Assembly: GCA_017408735.1 (NCBI GenBank)
Contig: JAFQUB010000031.1
Span: forward strand, 1 to 64,000
Length of the DNA stretch: 64,000 nucleotides
Reading direction: 5' to 3'
Source: Lachnospiraceae bacterium
Lineage (GTDB): Bacteria; Bacillota; Clostridia; Lachnospirales; Lachnospiraceae
Shown: positions 1 to 7,882 of the stretch, in pieces
Layout: each line of letters begins with the position of its first letter
How positions within the stretch are numbered: position 1 is the stretch's first letter
Program-made: the position numbers and the translations under genes
Notes under the pieces: generated by a model
What the model was told of the DNA's origin: nothing
The model's input: only the letters and a program-made list of their open reading frames with translations
Database searches by the model: none

Positions 1-149
1 ACGTTTTAATTCGTGTACCCTAAAACCACTATTTTCGCACTAGATGCAAAGAAATATCCATGATAACGGCTCATTTATCTGAGAAACAATTTAAAGGAAT
101 CCTTTATTTTAAAGGAAAAAAGACTTGACTATATAGGGAGGAAACAACA

Positions 150-1001
150 ATGAAATATGATTTTAAATATAAAAACGAAGAAAACGTAATAACATTATGC
201 GAAAACGCAGGGGTACCATTTTTGCAGTTTCGTTCCTTGGAAGAATGCGGGGTTGTAACACACGGATTTTCCACCAGAATGGGAGGTGTTAGTGAGGACA
301 TTTATGCTTCCATGAATTTAAGCTATACAAGAGGGGACAAAGAGGAAGCAGTAACCGAAAACTTTTTAAGATTTGCAAAAGCGATGGAAGTATGTCCGGA
401 GGATTATGTATTTTCAGACCAGACACACACCACTAACATTCGTGTGGTAACAGAAGAAGACAGAGGAAAAGGCTTTACAAAGCCGAGAGATTATGAAAAT
501 ATAGACGGTTTGGTGACAAATGTAAAAGGGTTAGTCTTGTCTACCTTCTATGCAGACTGTGTTCCCCTTTATTTTGTAGACGTGAAAAATAAGGCAATCG
601 GTTTATCTCATTCCGGTTGGAAAGGAACCGTAGGAGAAATTGGCAGAAAAACCGTGGAAACCATGACAAGAGAATATGGTTCCAAACCACAAGATATTCT
701 TGCGGCAATCGCCCCATCTATTTGCAGAGAATGTTATGAAGTTAGCGAGGACGTGGCATTGGAATTTCAAAAGATTTTTCCAAAAGAAGAGCATAAAAAG
801 ATTATGGATGATAAAGGAAATGGTAAGTTCCAGCTGGATTTATGGGAATGTAACAAACGAATTCTCATGAGAGCGGGAATACCAGAAGAAAATATCAGTG
901 TAACTAATATTTGTACCTGTTGTAACAGTGATTTGTTGTTTTCCCATCGTGCCAGTCAGGGAAAACGCGGAAATCTGGGCGCATTTATGATGTTGAAATA
1001 A
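150..1001 (+). CDS. pgeF: Peptidoglycan editing factor PgeF (YfiH/multicopper polyphenol oxidase fold)
   Basis: This 283-residue protein belongs to the YfiH/PgeF (DUF152, laccase-like) family. Family members act in the cytoplasm to remove misincorporated L-Ser from UDP-MurNAc peptides, and purine nucleoside phosphorylase or adenosine deaminase activity has also been reported for them. The metal-site signature is clear: a His in the DQTHTTN segment, Cys137 in the YADCVPL segment, and His154 in the SHSGWKG segment. A C-terminal CTCCNSDLLFSHR block, also typical, ends the domain. Length is normal. A GGGAGG ribosome site sits 9 bases before the ATG. It appears to be a single gene, with the sigma-factor operon starting about 85 bases downstream. 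Family assignment is firm; the exact substrate in this organism is inferred. Confidence 0.93.
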   Translation: MKYDFKYKNEENVITLCENAGVPFLQFRSLEECGVVTHGFSTRMGGVSEDIYASMNLSYTRGDKEEAVTENFLRFAKAMEVCPEDYVFSDQTHTTNIRVVTEEDRGKGFTKPRDYENIDGLVTNVKGLVLSTFYADCVPLYFVDVKNKAIGLSHSGWKGTVGEIGRKTVETMTREYGSKPQDILAAIAPSICRECYEVSEDVALEFQKIFPKEEHKKIMDDKGNGKFQLDLWECNKRILMRAGIPEENISVTNICTCCNSDLLFSHRASQGKRGNLGAFMMLK

Positions 1002-1041
1002 AAAGAAAAAATTTTAGGAATTTTGTAGTAAATGGGAAGCT

Positions 1042-1066
1042 TGTTACGTTTTAGTAGTAAGACGTC
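1042..1066 (+). promoter_or_regulatory. Possible ECF-type promoter for the sigma factor operon
   Basis: TGTTAC (1042-1047) and CGTC (1063-1066) are separated by 15 bases just upstream of the sigma-factor gene. An AC-containing -35 and a CGTC -10 are characteristic of ECF sigma promoters in Firmicutes, and such operons are usually autoregulated. The spacing is slightly short, so this is tentative. Confidence 0.35.
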
Positions 1067-1087
1067 AAATTATAAGGGGAGAAAAGC

Positions 1088-1639
1088 ATGCTTTTATTTT
1101 TGAATGTATTAGATACAGAAGAAGAAAAAGATAAATTTGTGCGAATATATGAAGGGTATCGGTATATGATGTGGTATAGTGCCAACGAAATACTGAGAGA
1201 TAAAGAACTTGCAGAGGACGCTGTGCAGGAGGCTTTTTTAGCATTGACACGCCATTTGGATAAAGTGGATGAAAGTAATGTGATGCGCACAAAGAAATTT
1301 TTAAGAACCATTGTAAAAAGCAAGGCAATCGATATGATAAGAAAAAGAAAGGAGGGAGAAATGCCGTTGGAAGATGCGGCAGAAGAATTTTTATTGGAGG
1401 CACCCACAGATATTTTAAATGAACTGATAGAAAAAGAAAGTATTGGGCGAATCAAAGATGCGGTTAGGAAGTTAGATGAAACTTACCGTCTAGTATTTGA
1501 ATTTAAGCTGGTACATCAGTTGTCGGACAAAGATATTGGAAATATCTTAGGAATTTCGGCAAAAACAGCCAATGTGAGATACTTTAGGGCAAGAAAAAAG
1601 CTTCAGGAAATGTTAATGGAGGGTGTGGAACATGGATAA
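1088..1639 (+). CDS. ECF-type RNA polymerase sigma factor
   Basis: The 183-residue protein has the sigma-70 region 2 (about residues 20-95, with the ELAEDAVQEAFLAL core and the KAIDMIRKRK segment) and region 4 (about residues 125-175, with a helix-turn-helix reading DKDIGNILGISAKTANVRY). There is no region 1 or 3, so it is an extracytoplasmic-function-type sigma factor. Its last codons overlap the start of the next gene, which encodes a membrane protein with a cytoplasmic N-terminus, the normal arrangement for a sigma/anti-sigma pair. A GGGGAG ribosome site lies before the ATG. The signal it responds to cannot be read from the sequence, but its operon partners are envelope proteins, which suggests an envelope stress signal. 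Confidence 0.9.
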   Translation: MLLFLNVLDTEEEKDKFVRIYEGYRYMMWYSANEILRDKELAEDAVQEAFLALTRHLDKVDESNVMRTKKFLRTIVKSKAIDMIRKRKEGEMPLEDAAEEFLLEAPTDILNELIEKESIGRIKDAVRKLDETYRLVFEFKLVHQLSDKDIGNILGISAKTANVRYFRARKKLQEMLMEGVEHG

Positions 1640-2279
1640 GGCAGAGAGGGTACTAAAGGAATGTATCGATGATTTGCTGACGGAAGAAATAAAAACACTT
1701 CCGAACGATGCAGAACTGAAAAAGCAACATACATTTTCTAAACGATTTCAAAAGAATATGAATCGTCTGATAAAAGAAAATAAGAGAAAAAATATTTATA
1801 GAATGTATAAAGCTTTCGGTGCTTGTGCAGCAATCGTTGTTCTGGGCTTCATCACGGTAAATCTATTGTCACCGAATGGAGAGGTTGAAATGTCAGATGT
1901 ATATGAAAATATGACCGAAGAAACTACGGAAAGTGCGATGGAAGAAACGGTGGATGTGTCTGGAATATCGGCAAAACCGGTGGGATTACAAGTCGATGCG
2001 GTTCGTGAAGAAAATGGTTGGGAATTATGTTTGCAGATATATAATAACAGCGACAAAACAATACAGTTTATGGAAGGCAGTTATATGTTGGAGGTATGGC
2101 AGGAAGATGGCTGGTATGCAATGACCACAGAAGAAGGCACAGAAATGTATGAGCTTTCGCCGGGGGGGAGATACGATACGAAGATTATATTGGAAGAAGA
2201 ACTTTCTAGAGAGCATACCTACCGTTTGTTATGTATGTTTGATGGCGAAATAAAGGAATATGTATTTAACGTAGAATAA
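1632..2279 (+). CDS. Membrane-anchored anti-sigma-like protein with Ig-like extracellular domain
   Basis: This 215-residue protein has a charged cytoplasmic N-terminal part (about residues 1-55), one membrane segment (about 60-80) and an extracellular part. The extracellular region starts with an acidic Thr/Glu-rich linker and ends in a beta-rich domain of about 100 residues resembling the immunoglobulin-like domains found in other Firmicute envelope proteins. I chose the ATG at 1632 rather than the GTG at 1623 because GGAGGG ends 8 bases before it; the gene overlaps the sigma factor by 8 bases. Its position directly after an ECF sigma gene and its topology suggest it holds the sigma factor inactive. 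I do not see a canonical zinc-binding HxxxCxxC anti-sigma motif, so the role is inferred from context. Confidence 0.65.
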   Translation: MDKAERVLKECIDDLLTEEIKTLPNDAELKKQHTFSKRFQKNMNRLIKENKRKNIYRMYKAFGACAAIVVLGFITVNLLSPNGEVEMSDVYENMTEETTESAMEETVDVSGISAKPVGLQVDAVREENGWELCLQIYNNSDKTIQFMEGSYMLEVWQEDGWYAMTTEEGTEMYELSPGGRYDTKIILEEELSREHTYRLLCMFDGEIKEYVFNVE

Positions 2280-2293
2280 GGGAGGAATGAGTT

Positions 2294-3247
2294 ATGAAAA
2301 AGAACAAAGGGAAAAGAAAAAGTTGTTTGGCATTTATTTTGGCAGTTACAATGCTGTCAGGATGTGGGGCAAGTAACAATTATGAAGAAGGTGTAACTAC
2401 AGAAAGTGCAACAGAAGAAGTCTACAATGATGTAGAAGCCATGGATATGGTTGAGCAAGAAGTGGGATATGGACAGGAAACCGAAGAGATGGAAGAAACA
2501 GATACCACACAGGAGTCAGTTGCGACTAATCGAAAATTGATAAAGACCATTGATTTAGAATTAGAAACGTTACATTATGATGAAACGCTGGCATATCTAG
2601 AAAAAAGTGTCAAGGCTTGCGGTGGCTACATAGAACATTCAAGTCTGGAAGGAAGCAGCATTTATAATGATTATTCGGAGCGTTATGGCAACTTTACGGT
2701 AAGAATCCCAAAAGATAAAACAGAGGAATTTGTGCAGGGCATGGGGGAAAATACAAATGTACGCAGAAAGAGCGAGAGCACAGAGGATATTACACTTCAG
2801 TATGTAGACACCCAGAGTCATAAGGAAGCACTGAAGGTGGAACAAGAGCGTCTGATGGCAATTTTGGAAAAAGCAGAAACTGTAGAAGAAATTATTTCGC
2901 TGGAATCCAGACTCTCAGAAGTACGGTATGAATTAAACAGCTATGAATCAAGGCTGAGAACCTATGACAATCTGGTAGATTACAGCACAATTCGTGTGGA
3001 AGTGTGTGAAGTGACTGAAATCACAGAGCCACCGAAGCTGACTTCCGGTGAACGTATCGTTTCCGGATTTGTTGACAGTGTGAAGAATATCTGCTCCGGT
3101 ATTAAAGAATTGGTAATTGCATTGATAATTAATATTCCATATTTCGTTGTATGGGGAATTGTAATTGGAGTCATAATTATAGTGATACGTACATGGAGAA
3201 AGCGTGGAAAAAAGAAAAAAACAGATGAAACCAAAACAAATCCGTGA
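2294..3247 (+). CDS. DUF4349 family lipoprotein
   Basis: The 317-residue product starts with a lipoprotein signal peptide ending in a LSGC lipobox (Cys near residue 24), then an acidic Glu/Thr-rich linker. The DUF4349 domain begins with the RKLIKTIDLELET segment and contains a coiled-coil around residues 175-220, where heptads follow YVDTQSHKEALKVEQERL. A membrane segment near residues 280-300 and a basic C-terminal tail finish the protein. DUF4349 proteins are found in operons with ECF sigma and anti-sigma genes, as here, 14 bases after the previous stop. The molecular function of the family is not established; a sensing or envelope-stress role is inferred. Confidence 0.85.
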   Translation: MKKNKGKRKSCLAFILAVTMLSGCGASNNYEEGVTTESATEEVYNDVEAMDMVEQEVGYGQETEEMEETDTTQESVATNRKLIKTIDLELETLHYDETLAYLEKSVKACGGYIEHSSLEGSSIYNDYSERYGNFTVRIPKDKTEEFVQGMGENTNVRRKSESTEDITLQYVDTQSHKEALKVEQERLMAILEKAETVEEIISLESRLSEVRYELNSYESRLRTYDNLVDYSTIRVEVCEVTEITEPPKLTSGERIVSGFVDSVKNICSGIKELVIALIINIPYFVVWGIVIGVIIIVIRTWRKRGKKKKTDETKTNP

Positions 3248-3306
3248 CAACAAACAGAAAAAATGATAAAATGATTGTTACACGAATGTTATGAAGGAAC
3301 GGATAA

Positions 3307-5238
3307 ATGGAAACAGGAATGGATAAAGTGAGTAAAATGGATTATGGTATCAAAGAAGGAAATTATAGAGAACGTGGTATGGTGGCACATCACAATGGCT
3401 GTCAGTTTACAATTGCGGCAAAAAATGTGAAATCCTTACAACTGCTTCTCTATAGAAAGAAAGGTTTTCAGCAGATAGCAGAACTGGAACTTCCACTTCA
3501 ATACAGGAGAGGGAATCTGTACAGTTACTATCTGGAGAATATTGATTTTACAACAACTTTATATCAGGTAAAAATAAACGGAAAAATACAGCTAGAACCT
3601 TATGCAAAAGCCATCGCAGGCAGAGAGGTCTGGGGCGAAAAACGAAGTGAAGAACAGGTGTATTGTGCTTTTCATCAGGATGCTTATGACTGGCAGGGAG
3701 ATTGCAAGTTAAATTATAAAACCTGGCAAACAATTATATACAAGCTGCATGTAAGAGGCTTTACAAAGCATAAAACTTCAAAAGTAAAGCACAAAGGGAC
3801 TTTTCTTGGAATTACCGAGAAGATACCTTATTTGAAGGAACTGGGGATTACTGCCGTTGAAGTAATGCCGGCCTATGAATTTGAAGAGGTAATAGAAAAA
3901 GAAAATCTATATAAGCCTTCTTACGCAATAGAGGAAACACAGGCTTTGGATGTGTTGAATTACTGGGGCTATGGAAAAGGTAATTACTTTACGCCCAAAG
4001 CCTCCTATGCAGCCACAAAAAATCCTCAAAAAGAATGGAAAGATACCATCAAGGAACTGCATAAAAATGGAATAGAAGTGATTATGGAGTTTTCTTTTGG
4101 GGCCCACGAAGACCAGACGATGATGGTAGACTGTGTGAAATATTGGGTGGAAGAATATCATATCGACGGAGTTCATTTGTATGGTGCAAATTTACCTGTT
4201 TCTTTACTTGCCCAGCATCCGGTATTGGCAGAGGTTAAAATACTGCAAAATTATCAGGATACAACGGCGGTGTATGAAGAAGATGAGATACCGGAAACAA
4301 AGGTTTTGATGGAATACAATGACGGGTTCGAGGGATGTGCCAGAAGACTGTTAAAAGGGGATGCTGGGCAGATTAGTGATTTTGCTTATCGTAACCGGAA
4401 AAACGAAGAACAGCAGGGAATTGTAAATTTCATGGCAAATCACGATGGTTTTACGCTGTATGACAGTGTTTCTTATGAAAAGAAGCATAACGAGGATAAC
4501 GGAGAAGCCGGAAAAGATGGCAATAACTATAATTACACATGGAATTGCGGTGTGGAGGGTGCTACCAGAAAGAAGAAGATTTTAGATTTTCGTAAAAAGC
4601 AGTTAAAAAATGCATTTGCCATGGTGCTGCTTAGTCAGGGAAGTCCTTTGATTTTGAGCGGCGATGAAAGATGCAATACTCAGAGAGGAAATAATAATGC
4701 ATATTGTCAGGATAACGAAATTTCGTGGATGACATGGCAGGAAAATGCATTCCAGAAGGAAATCTATGATTTTGTAAGACATTTGATAGCTTTCCGTAAA
4801 AAACATCCAATTTTAAGCGGTGCAGTACGCTTGAGAGTTATGGATTACTTAGCATGCGGATATCCGGATGTTTCCTACCACGGAGAAAAAGCGTGGACAC
4901 CATATTTTGAAGAAGACAGCAGATATGTTGGAATTATGTACTGCGGAAATTATGCCTGTGTAGATAAAAAAGAATGTGATGATTTCTTCTATATTGCATA
5001 TAATCTGCACTGGGAAAAGCATGTACTGGCATTGCCAAATCTTCCGAAAAATCTGAAATGGCATGTGGTTGCAGACACTTCAAAAGGTGTTGGAAAAGAC
5101 TGGTTGAAAGAAGGCAGTGAGCTGCTTCTGCAAGAACAGAAAGGCGTGGAAGTTTCTCCCCGTTCCATTATGATTTTACAAGGAAAGAAGACAAAGAATA
5201 TTACAGAAAAAGCAGCTAAGGCAGGGCAGAGGTGGTAG
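3307..5238 (+). CDS. GlgX/isoamylase-like GH13 homologue lacking catalytic residues (probable pseudoenzyme)
   Basis: This 643-residue protein has the layout of a GlgX-type glycogen debranching enzyme: an N-terminal CBM48-like domain (about residues 10-110, ending in the AKAI.GREVWG segment), a GH13 barrel and a C-terminal beta domain. Conserved GlgX landmarks include YWGYGKGNYFTPKASYA, the MEYNDGFEGCARRLLKGDAG segment and NFMANHDGFTLYD. The active site is broken, however. Where GlgX reads GFRFDLA this protein reads GVHLYGA, so the nucleophile Asp is Tyr292 and the Arg is His290. Where GlgX has IAEPWD this one has LQNYQD, so the acid/base Glu is Asn315. The region I DVVxNH motif is also lost, and the barrel is shortened before region II. 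Only the third Asp (Asp380) remains. A glycogen-binding or regulatory role is possible. The frame is fully open, so this is not recent decay. Confidence 0.8.
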   Translation: METGMDKVSKMDYGIKEGNYRERGMVAHHNGCQFTIAAKNVKSLQLLLYRKKGFQQIAELELPLQYRRGNLYSYYLENIDFTTTLYQVKINGKIQLEPYAKAIAGREVWGEKRSEEQVYCAFHQDAYDWQGDCKLNYKTWQTIIYKLHVRGFTKHKTSKVKHKGTFLGITEKIPYLKELGITAVEVMPAYEFEEVIEKENLYKPSYAIEETQALDVLNYWGYGKGNYFTPKASYAATKNPQKEWKDTIKELHKNGIEVIMEFSFGAHEDQTMMVDCVKYWVEEYHIDGVHLYGANLPVSLLAQHPVLAEVKILQNYQDTTAVYEEDEIPETKVLMEYNDGFEGCARRLLKGDAGQISDFAYRNRKNEEQQGIVNFMANHDGFTLYDSVSYEKKHNEDNGEAGKDGNNYNYTWNCGVEGATRKKKILDFRKKQLKNAFAMVLLSQGSPLILSGDERCNTQRGNNNAYCQDNEISWMTWQENAFQKEIYDFVRHLIAFRKKHPILSGAVRLRVMDYLACGYPDVSYHGEKAWTPYFEEDSRYVGIMYCGNYACVDKKECDDFFYIAYNLHWEKHVLALPNLPKNLKWHVVADTSKGVGKDWLKEGSELLLQEQKGVEVSPRSIMILQGKKTKNITEKAAKAGQRW

Positions 5239-5240
5239 GA

Positions 5241-5774
5241 ATGAATATATGGGGACATTTCAAAACAATTACGAAACACAAGATGATGGTGATGAAATAT
5301 TGTTTCCGATTAGGCTTGTATAAGCAGGGGCTTTTACATGATTTGTCCAAATACTCCCCTACGGAATTTATTCCGGGTTGCAAATATTATCAGGGAACCA
5401 GAAGCCCGAATAATGCAGAACGTGAGGCAAACGGTGTTTCTCTTGCGTGGCTTCACCACAAAGGAAGAAACAAGCATCACTATGAATATTGGATTGATTA
5501 TGGAACCGGTGTGGAAAAAGGAATGCAGGGAATGAAAATTCCCAACCGTTATATGGTGGAAATGTTTTGCGACCGTGTGGCAGCTTCGAAAAATTACAAT
5601 GGAAGCAATTACACGGATGGCTCGCCTTGGGAGTATTATGAAAGTGGTAAGCAGTACGCCATTCTGCACCAAGAAAGCAGAGCATTGCTGGAAAAGCTGT
5701 TATGGATGTTAAAAGAAGAAGGAGAAAGAGCAACTTTCGCCTATATAAAAGAAAATATTGATTATAAAAAATAG
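5241..5774 (+). CDS. DUF5662 family protein
   Basis: The 177-residue protein matches the DUF5662 family of Firmicutes: a short basic helix, then the LLHDLSKYSPTEF motif, then a LAWLHHKGRNKHHYEYW motif. These give a cluster of His and Asp residues that could bind a metal, as in HD-like proteins. No function is established. I take the ATG at 5241 (AGAGG site 8 bases before) rather than the upstream in-frame GTG at 5232, which overlaps the previous stop. It is likely co-transcribed with the GH13 homologue and ends at the terminator at 5767. Confidence 0.75.
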   Translation: MNIWGHFKTITKHKMMVMKYCFRLGLYKQGLLHDLSKYSPTEFIPGCKYYQGTRSPNNAEREANGVSLAWLHHKGRNKHHYEYWIDYGTGVEKGMQGMKIPNRYMVEMFCDRVAASKNYNGSNYTDGSPWEYYESGKQYAILHQESRALLEKLLWMLKEEGERATFAYIKENIDYKK

Positions 5775-5804
5775 ATTGCATGGTTGAAAATGCAATCTAT
5801 TTTT
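5767..5804. terminator. Bidirectional intrinsic terminator
   Basis: A perfect 14 bp stem (AAAATAGATTGCAT at 5768-5781 with its complement at 5790-5803) has an 8-base loop and A/T runs on both sides. It serves the DUF5662 gene on the plus strand and luxS on the minus strand. Confidence 0.88.
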
Positions 5805-5817
5805 AACATCAGTATTT

Positions 5818-6297
5818 CTATTCAGGATAAATTAAGTGTTCGTCTGTAATGTTATATAATACATCCTCTAAATATTTCTTTGCAAGGTATTTTGCCATAG
5901 GAAGATTCATATCCAGATAGTTTCCGCAGTCCTTCGCACTGGCACCAGGAACTTCACCTTCAAAATCCCGAATGAATTCAAACATTTCTGTTAAAAGCGG
6001 AACGATATCTTTGGAAGAATAATCTCCGGCAAGTAATAGATAAAAACCGGTACGGCATCCCATAGGTCCAAAATAGACAGTTTTATTGCCAAAATCTTTA
6101 TGATTTCTAAGATAAGTAGCCGCCAGATGTTCAATCGTATGAATCTCAGCTGTATTCATAACAGGTTCGCCGTTTGGCTTGGTCATGCGGATATCGAAAG
6201 TAGTAATAGTGTTGCCGCCAAAATTATCTTTTCTGGACACATAAACCCCTTTTAATAATTTAATGTGGTCAATTGTAAAACTTGTTATTTTTTCCAT
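5818..6297 (-). CDS. luxS: S-ribosylhomocysteine lyase LuxS
   Basis: LuxS cleaves S-ribosylhomocysteine to homocysteine and DPD, the precursor of autoinducer-2, in the activated methyl cycle. The 159-residue length is typical. The iron/zinc-binding HxxEH motif is at His53-Thr-Ile-Glu-His57, and the catalytic Cys81 lies in GPMGCRTGFYLL. A further Cys in KDCGNY near residue 123 is the third metal ligand. An AAGGAGG ribosome site precedes the ATG. The gene stands alone on the minus strand between convergent and divergent neighbours. No pfs/mtn gene is visible nearby. Confidence 0.97.
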   Translation of the reverse strand: MEKITSFTIDHIKLLKGVYVSRKDNFGGNTITTFDIRMTKPNGEPVMNTAEIHTIEHLAATYLRNHKDFGNKTVYFGPMGCRTGFYLLLAGDYSSKDIVPLLTEMFEFIRDFEGEVPGASAKDCGNYLDMNLPMAKYLAKKYLEDVLYNITDEHLIYPE

Positions 6298-6338
6298 AAT
6301 ATAAAAACCTCCTTACAAGGGAACTCTAAGTCTATAAC

Positions 6339-6366
6339 ATTCTAGCATAATATATCAGAAAAGCAA
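6339..6366 (-). promoter_or_regulatory. Candidate sigma-A promoter for luxS
   Basis: On the minus strand, TTGCTT (complement of 6361-6366) and TAGAAT (complement of 6339-6344) are 16 bases apart and about 40 bases before the luxS ATG. The -35 is imperfect. Confidence 0.5.
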
Positions 6367-6383
6367 AGAAATTTTTGAATGGG

Positions 6384-6412
6384 TTGACGATTGATAAATC
6401 CAGTGCTAAAAT
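6384..6412 (+). promoter_or_regulatory. Sigma-A promoter for the UPF0303 gene
   Basis: TTGACG (6384-6389) and TAAAAT (6407-6412) have a 17-base spacer. The promoter lies about 75 bases before the ATG at 6489, leaving a short leader. Confidence 0.7.
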
Positions 6413-6488
6413 TTTTATATCAATAAAATAACAGGATAGAAGTGAATAGTAGTGGGGAATCTGTGTTATTGGAAGTGGAGGGATAGAT

Positions 6489-7004
6489 ATGACAGCAGAT
6501 GAATTAAAAAAATTAGATGAGTTTGTAAAAGTGCTGGATATGCAGGAGGAAATTTTGCAGTTTACGCATTTTACTAATCAGGATGCATGGGAACTGGGGA
6601 GCATTATGGCATTGGAAGCAAGAAAAAGAAATCTTTCAGTGGCTATCCGTATAGAATTGAACAATGGATTTTGCGTATTTCAATATGCCGCAGATGGAAC
6701 TACCCCAAGAAACCAGATGTGGCTGGAACGTAAAATAAATACCGTAAAATTAATGGAAAAAAGCAGCTTGAATTTTTATGCATCTTTACGAAAAGCAGAG
6801 CAGAGTATGGAAGATGTATTTTTAGATGAAAAAGAATACGCCTGCTGCGGAGGAGCATTTCCAATCCGCATTGAAGATGCAGGCGTACTGGGAACCATTG
6901 CAGTTTCCGGTTTGAATCATGTGAGAGATCATGACTTTATTGTAAAATGTGTCAGCAAGTATCTTCATGCAGATGAAGTACCTAGAATTAAAGAGAACAT
7001 GTAA
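6489..7004 (+). CDS. UPF0303 / heme-degrading domain protein
   Basis: The 171-residue protein belongs to the UPF0303 family, related to the GlcG/HbpS-like heme-degrading domain (DUF336 fold). The hallmark segments are AWELGSIMALEARKRNLSVAIRIELNNG near residues 36-62, the NQMWLERK segment, and GGAFPIRIEDAGVLGTIAVSGLNHVRDHD near the C-terminus. Heme binding has been shown for some relatives, but not for this protein. It has its own promoter and is convergent with the pseudouridine synthase, whose 3' end it overlaps by 17 bases. No heme-uptake genes are adjacent. Confidence 0.8.
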   Translation: MTADELKKLDEFVKVLDMQEEILQFTHFTNQDAWELGSIMALEARKRNLSVAIRIELNNGFCVFQYAADGTTPRNQMWLERKINTVKLMEKSSLNFYASLRKAEQSMEDVFLDEKEYACCGGAFPIRIEDAGVLGTIAVSGLNHVRDHDFIVKCVSKYLHADEVPRIKENM

Positions 7005-7878
7005 TTACTTTCATATCTTCCGGCAAAGGGGCAGTAAACTCCAAAGGAACGCCGGTGATTGGGTGAGTAAAGGTAAGACGACAGGAGTGAAGTGCCTGTC
7101 GTTTTATTTTGGAAAAATCCGGATTATACAGGTAATCTCCAATCAATGGGTAGCCAATATGTTTCATATGCACACGTATCTGGTGGGTTCGTCCTGTTTC
7201 CAGCTGCAATTTTAACAGAGAATGGGTGGAAGAATGGGAAATTCTTGAGTAATGGGTAACAGCCCGTTCTCCATGTTCATAATCAACCATTCGTTCTATG
7301 GCGGAGTCGGATTTTCTGCCAATGGGAGCATCAACGGTTCCGGATTCTGGCGTAATTCCCTCCACAATTGCCATATACTCTCTGTGGATTTGGCGCATAC
7401 TTACCATACGGGAAAGGATAGCGGAACTTAAACTGTTTTTGGCAATGATGGTAAGTCCTGTAGTGTCCCGGTCAAGACGGTTGATGCATCGGAATACAAA
7501 AGGAGAAGCTTCTTTTTGATAGTAAAAAGCCACGCCGTTTGCCAGAGAATTTTCATAATTATTTAAAGAAGGATGAATGGGAGTATCCGCAGGCTTGTTT
7601 AGTACAAGAATATCTTCATCTTCATATACAATGGATAATTTCATAGAAACAGGCACAATCTTTTCGGAAGGTGCCGGCTCTAAAATAGTGACAGTGAGCG
7701 TATCATTTTGCTGCAGTTGATATTTTGTGTTTCGATGCTGTTCGTTTACTAAAATCCCCTGAGGGTGTGTTTTTAAACCGGATAGAATATGACGAGAAAA
7801 GCCATATGACTTCAGAAAGAAATCAATGGCTTTTCCTGCGTTTTCTTCGGTTATATGAAAAGTAAAAGTTCGATTCAT
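6988..7878 (-). CDS. RluA/RluD-family pseudouridine synthase
   Basis: The 296-residue enzyme should convert specific uridines in RNA (probably 23S rRNA) to pseudouridine. It has an N-terminal S4-like RNA-binding part (about residues 10-70) and the RluA catalytic domain. The catalytic Asp is in the INRLDRDTTGL motif, and the family motifs RTHQIRVHMKHIGYPLIGD and ILVLNKPADTPIHPS are intact. It is one of two RluA-family proteins in this window (the other begins at 23115). It is followed 4 bases upstream by the FAH-family gene in the same orientation, so the two are probably co-transcribed. The exact target position cannot be told from sequence alone. Confidence 0.92.
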   Translation of the reverse strand: MNRTFTFHITEENAGKAIDFFLKSYGFSRHILSGLKTHPQGILVNEQHRNTKYQLQQNDTLTVTILEPAPSEKIVPVSMKLSIVYEDEDILVLNKPADTPIHPSLNNYENSLANGVAFYYQKEASPFVFRCINRLDRDTTGLTIIAKNSLSSAILSRMVSMRQIHREYMAIVEGITPESGTVDAPIGRKSDSAIERMVDYEHGERAVTHYSRISHSSTHSLLKLQLETGRTHQIRVHMKHIGYPLIGDYLYNPDFSKIKRQALHSCRLTFTHPITGVPLEFTAPLPEDMKVITCSL

Positions 7879-7882
7879 AAAT

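Noticed and set aside
1-149. Upstream gene end or element at the left edge
   Set aside because: No open frame or recognisable structure beyond a short AAAGGA/TCCTTT palindrome; too little sequence to judge.
1002-1040. Terminator after pgeF
   Set aside because: A/T runs but no stem of useful length.
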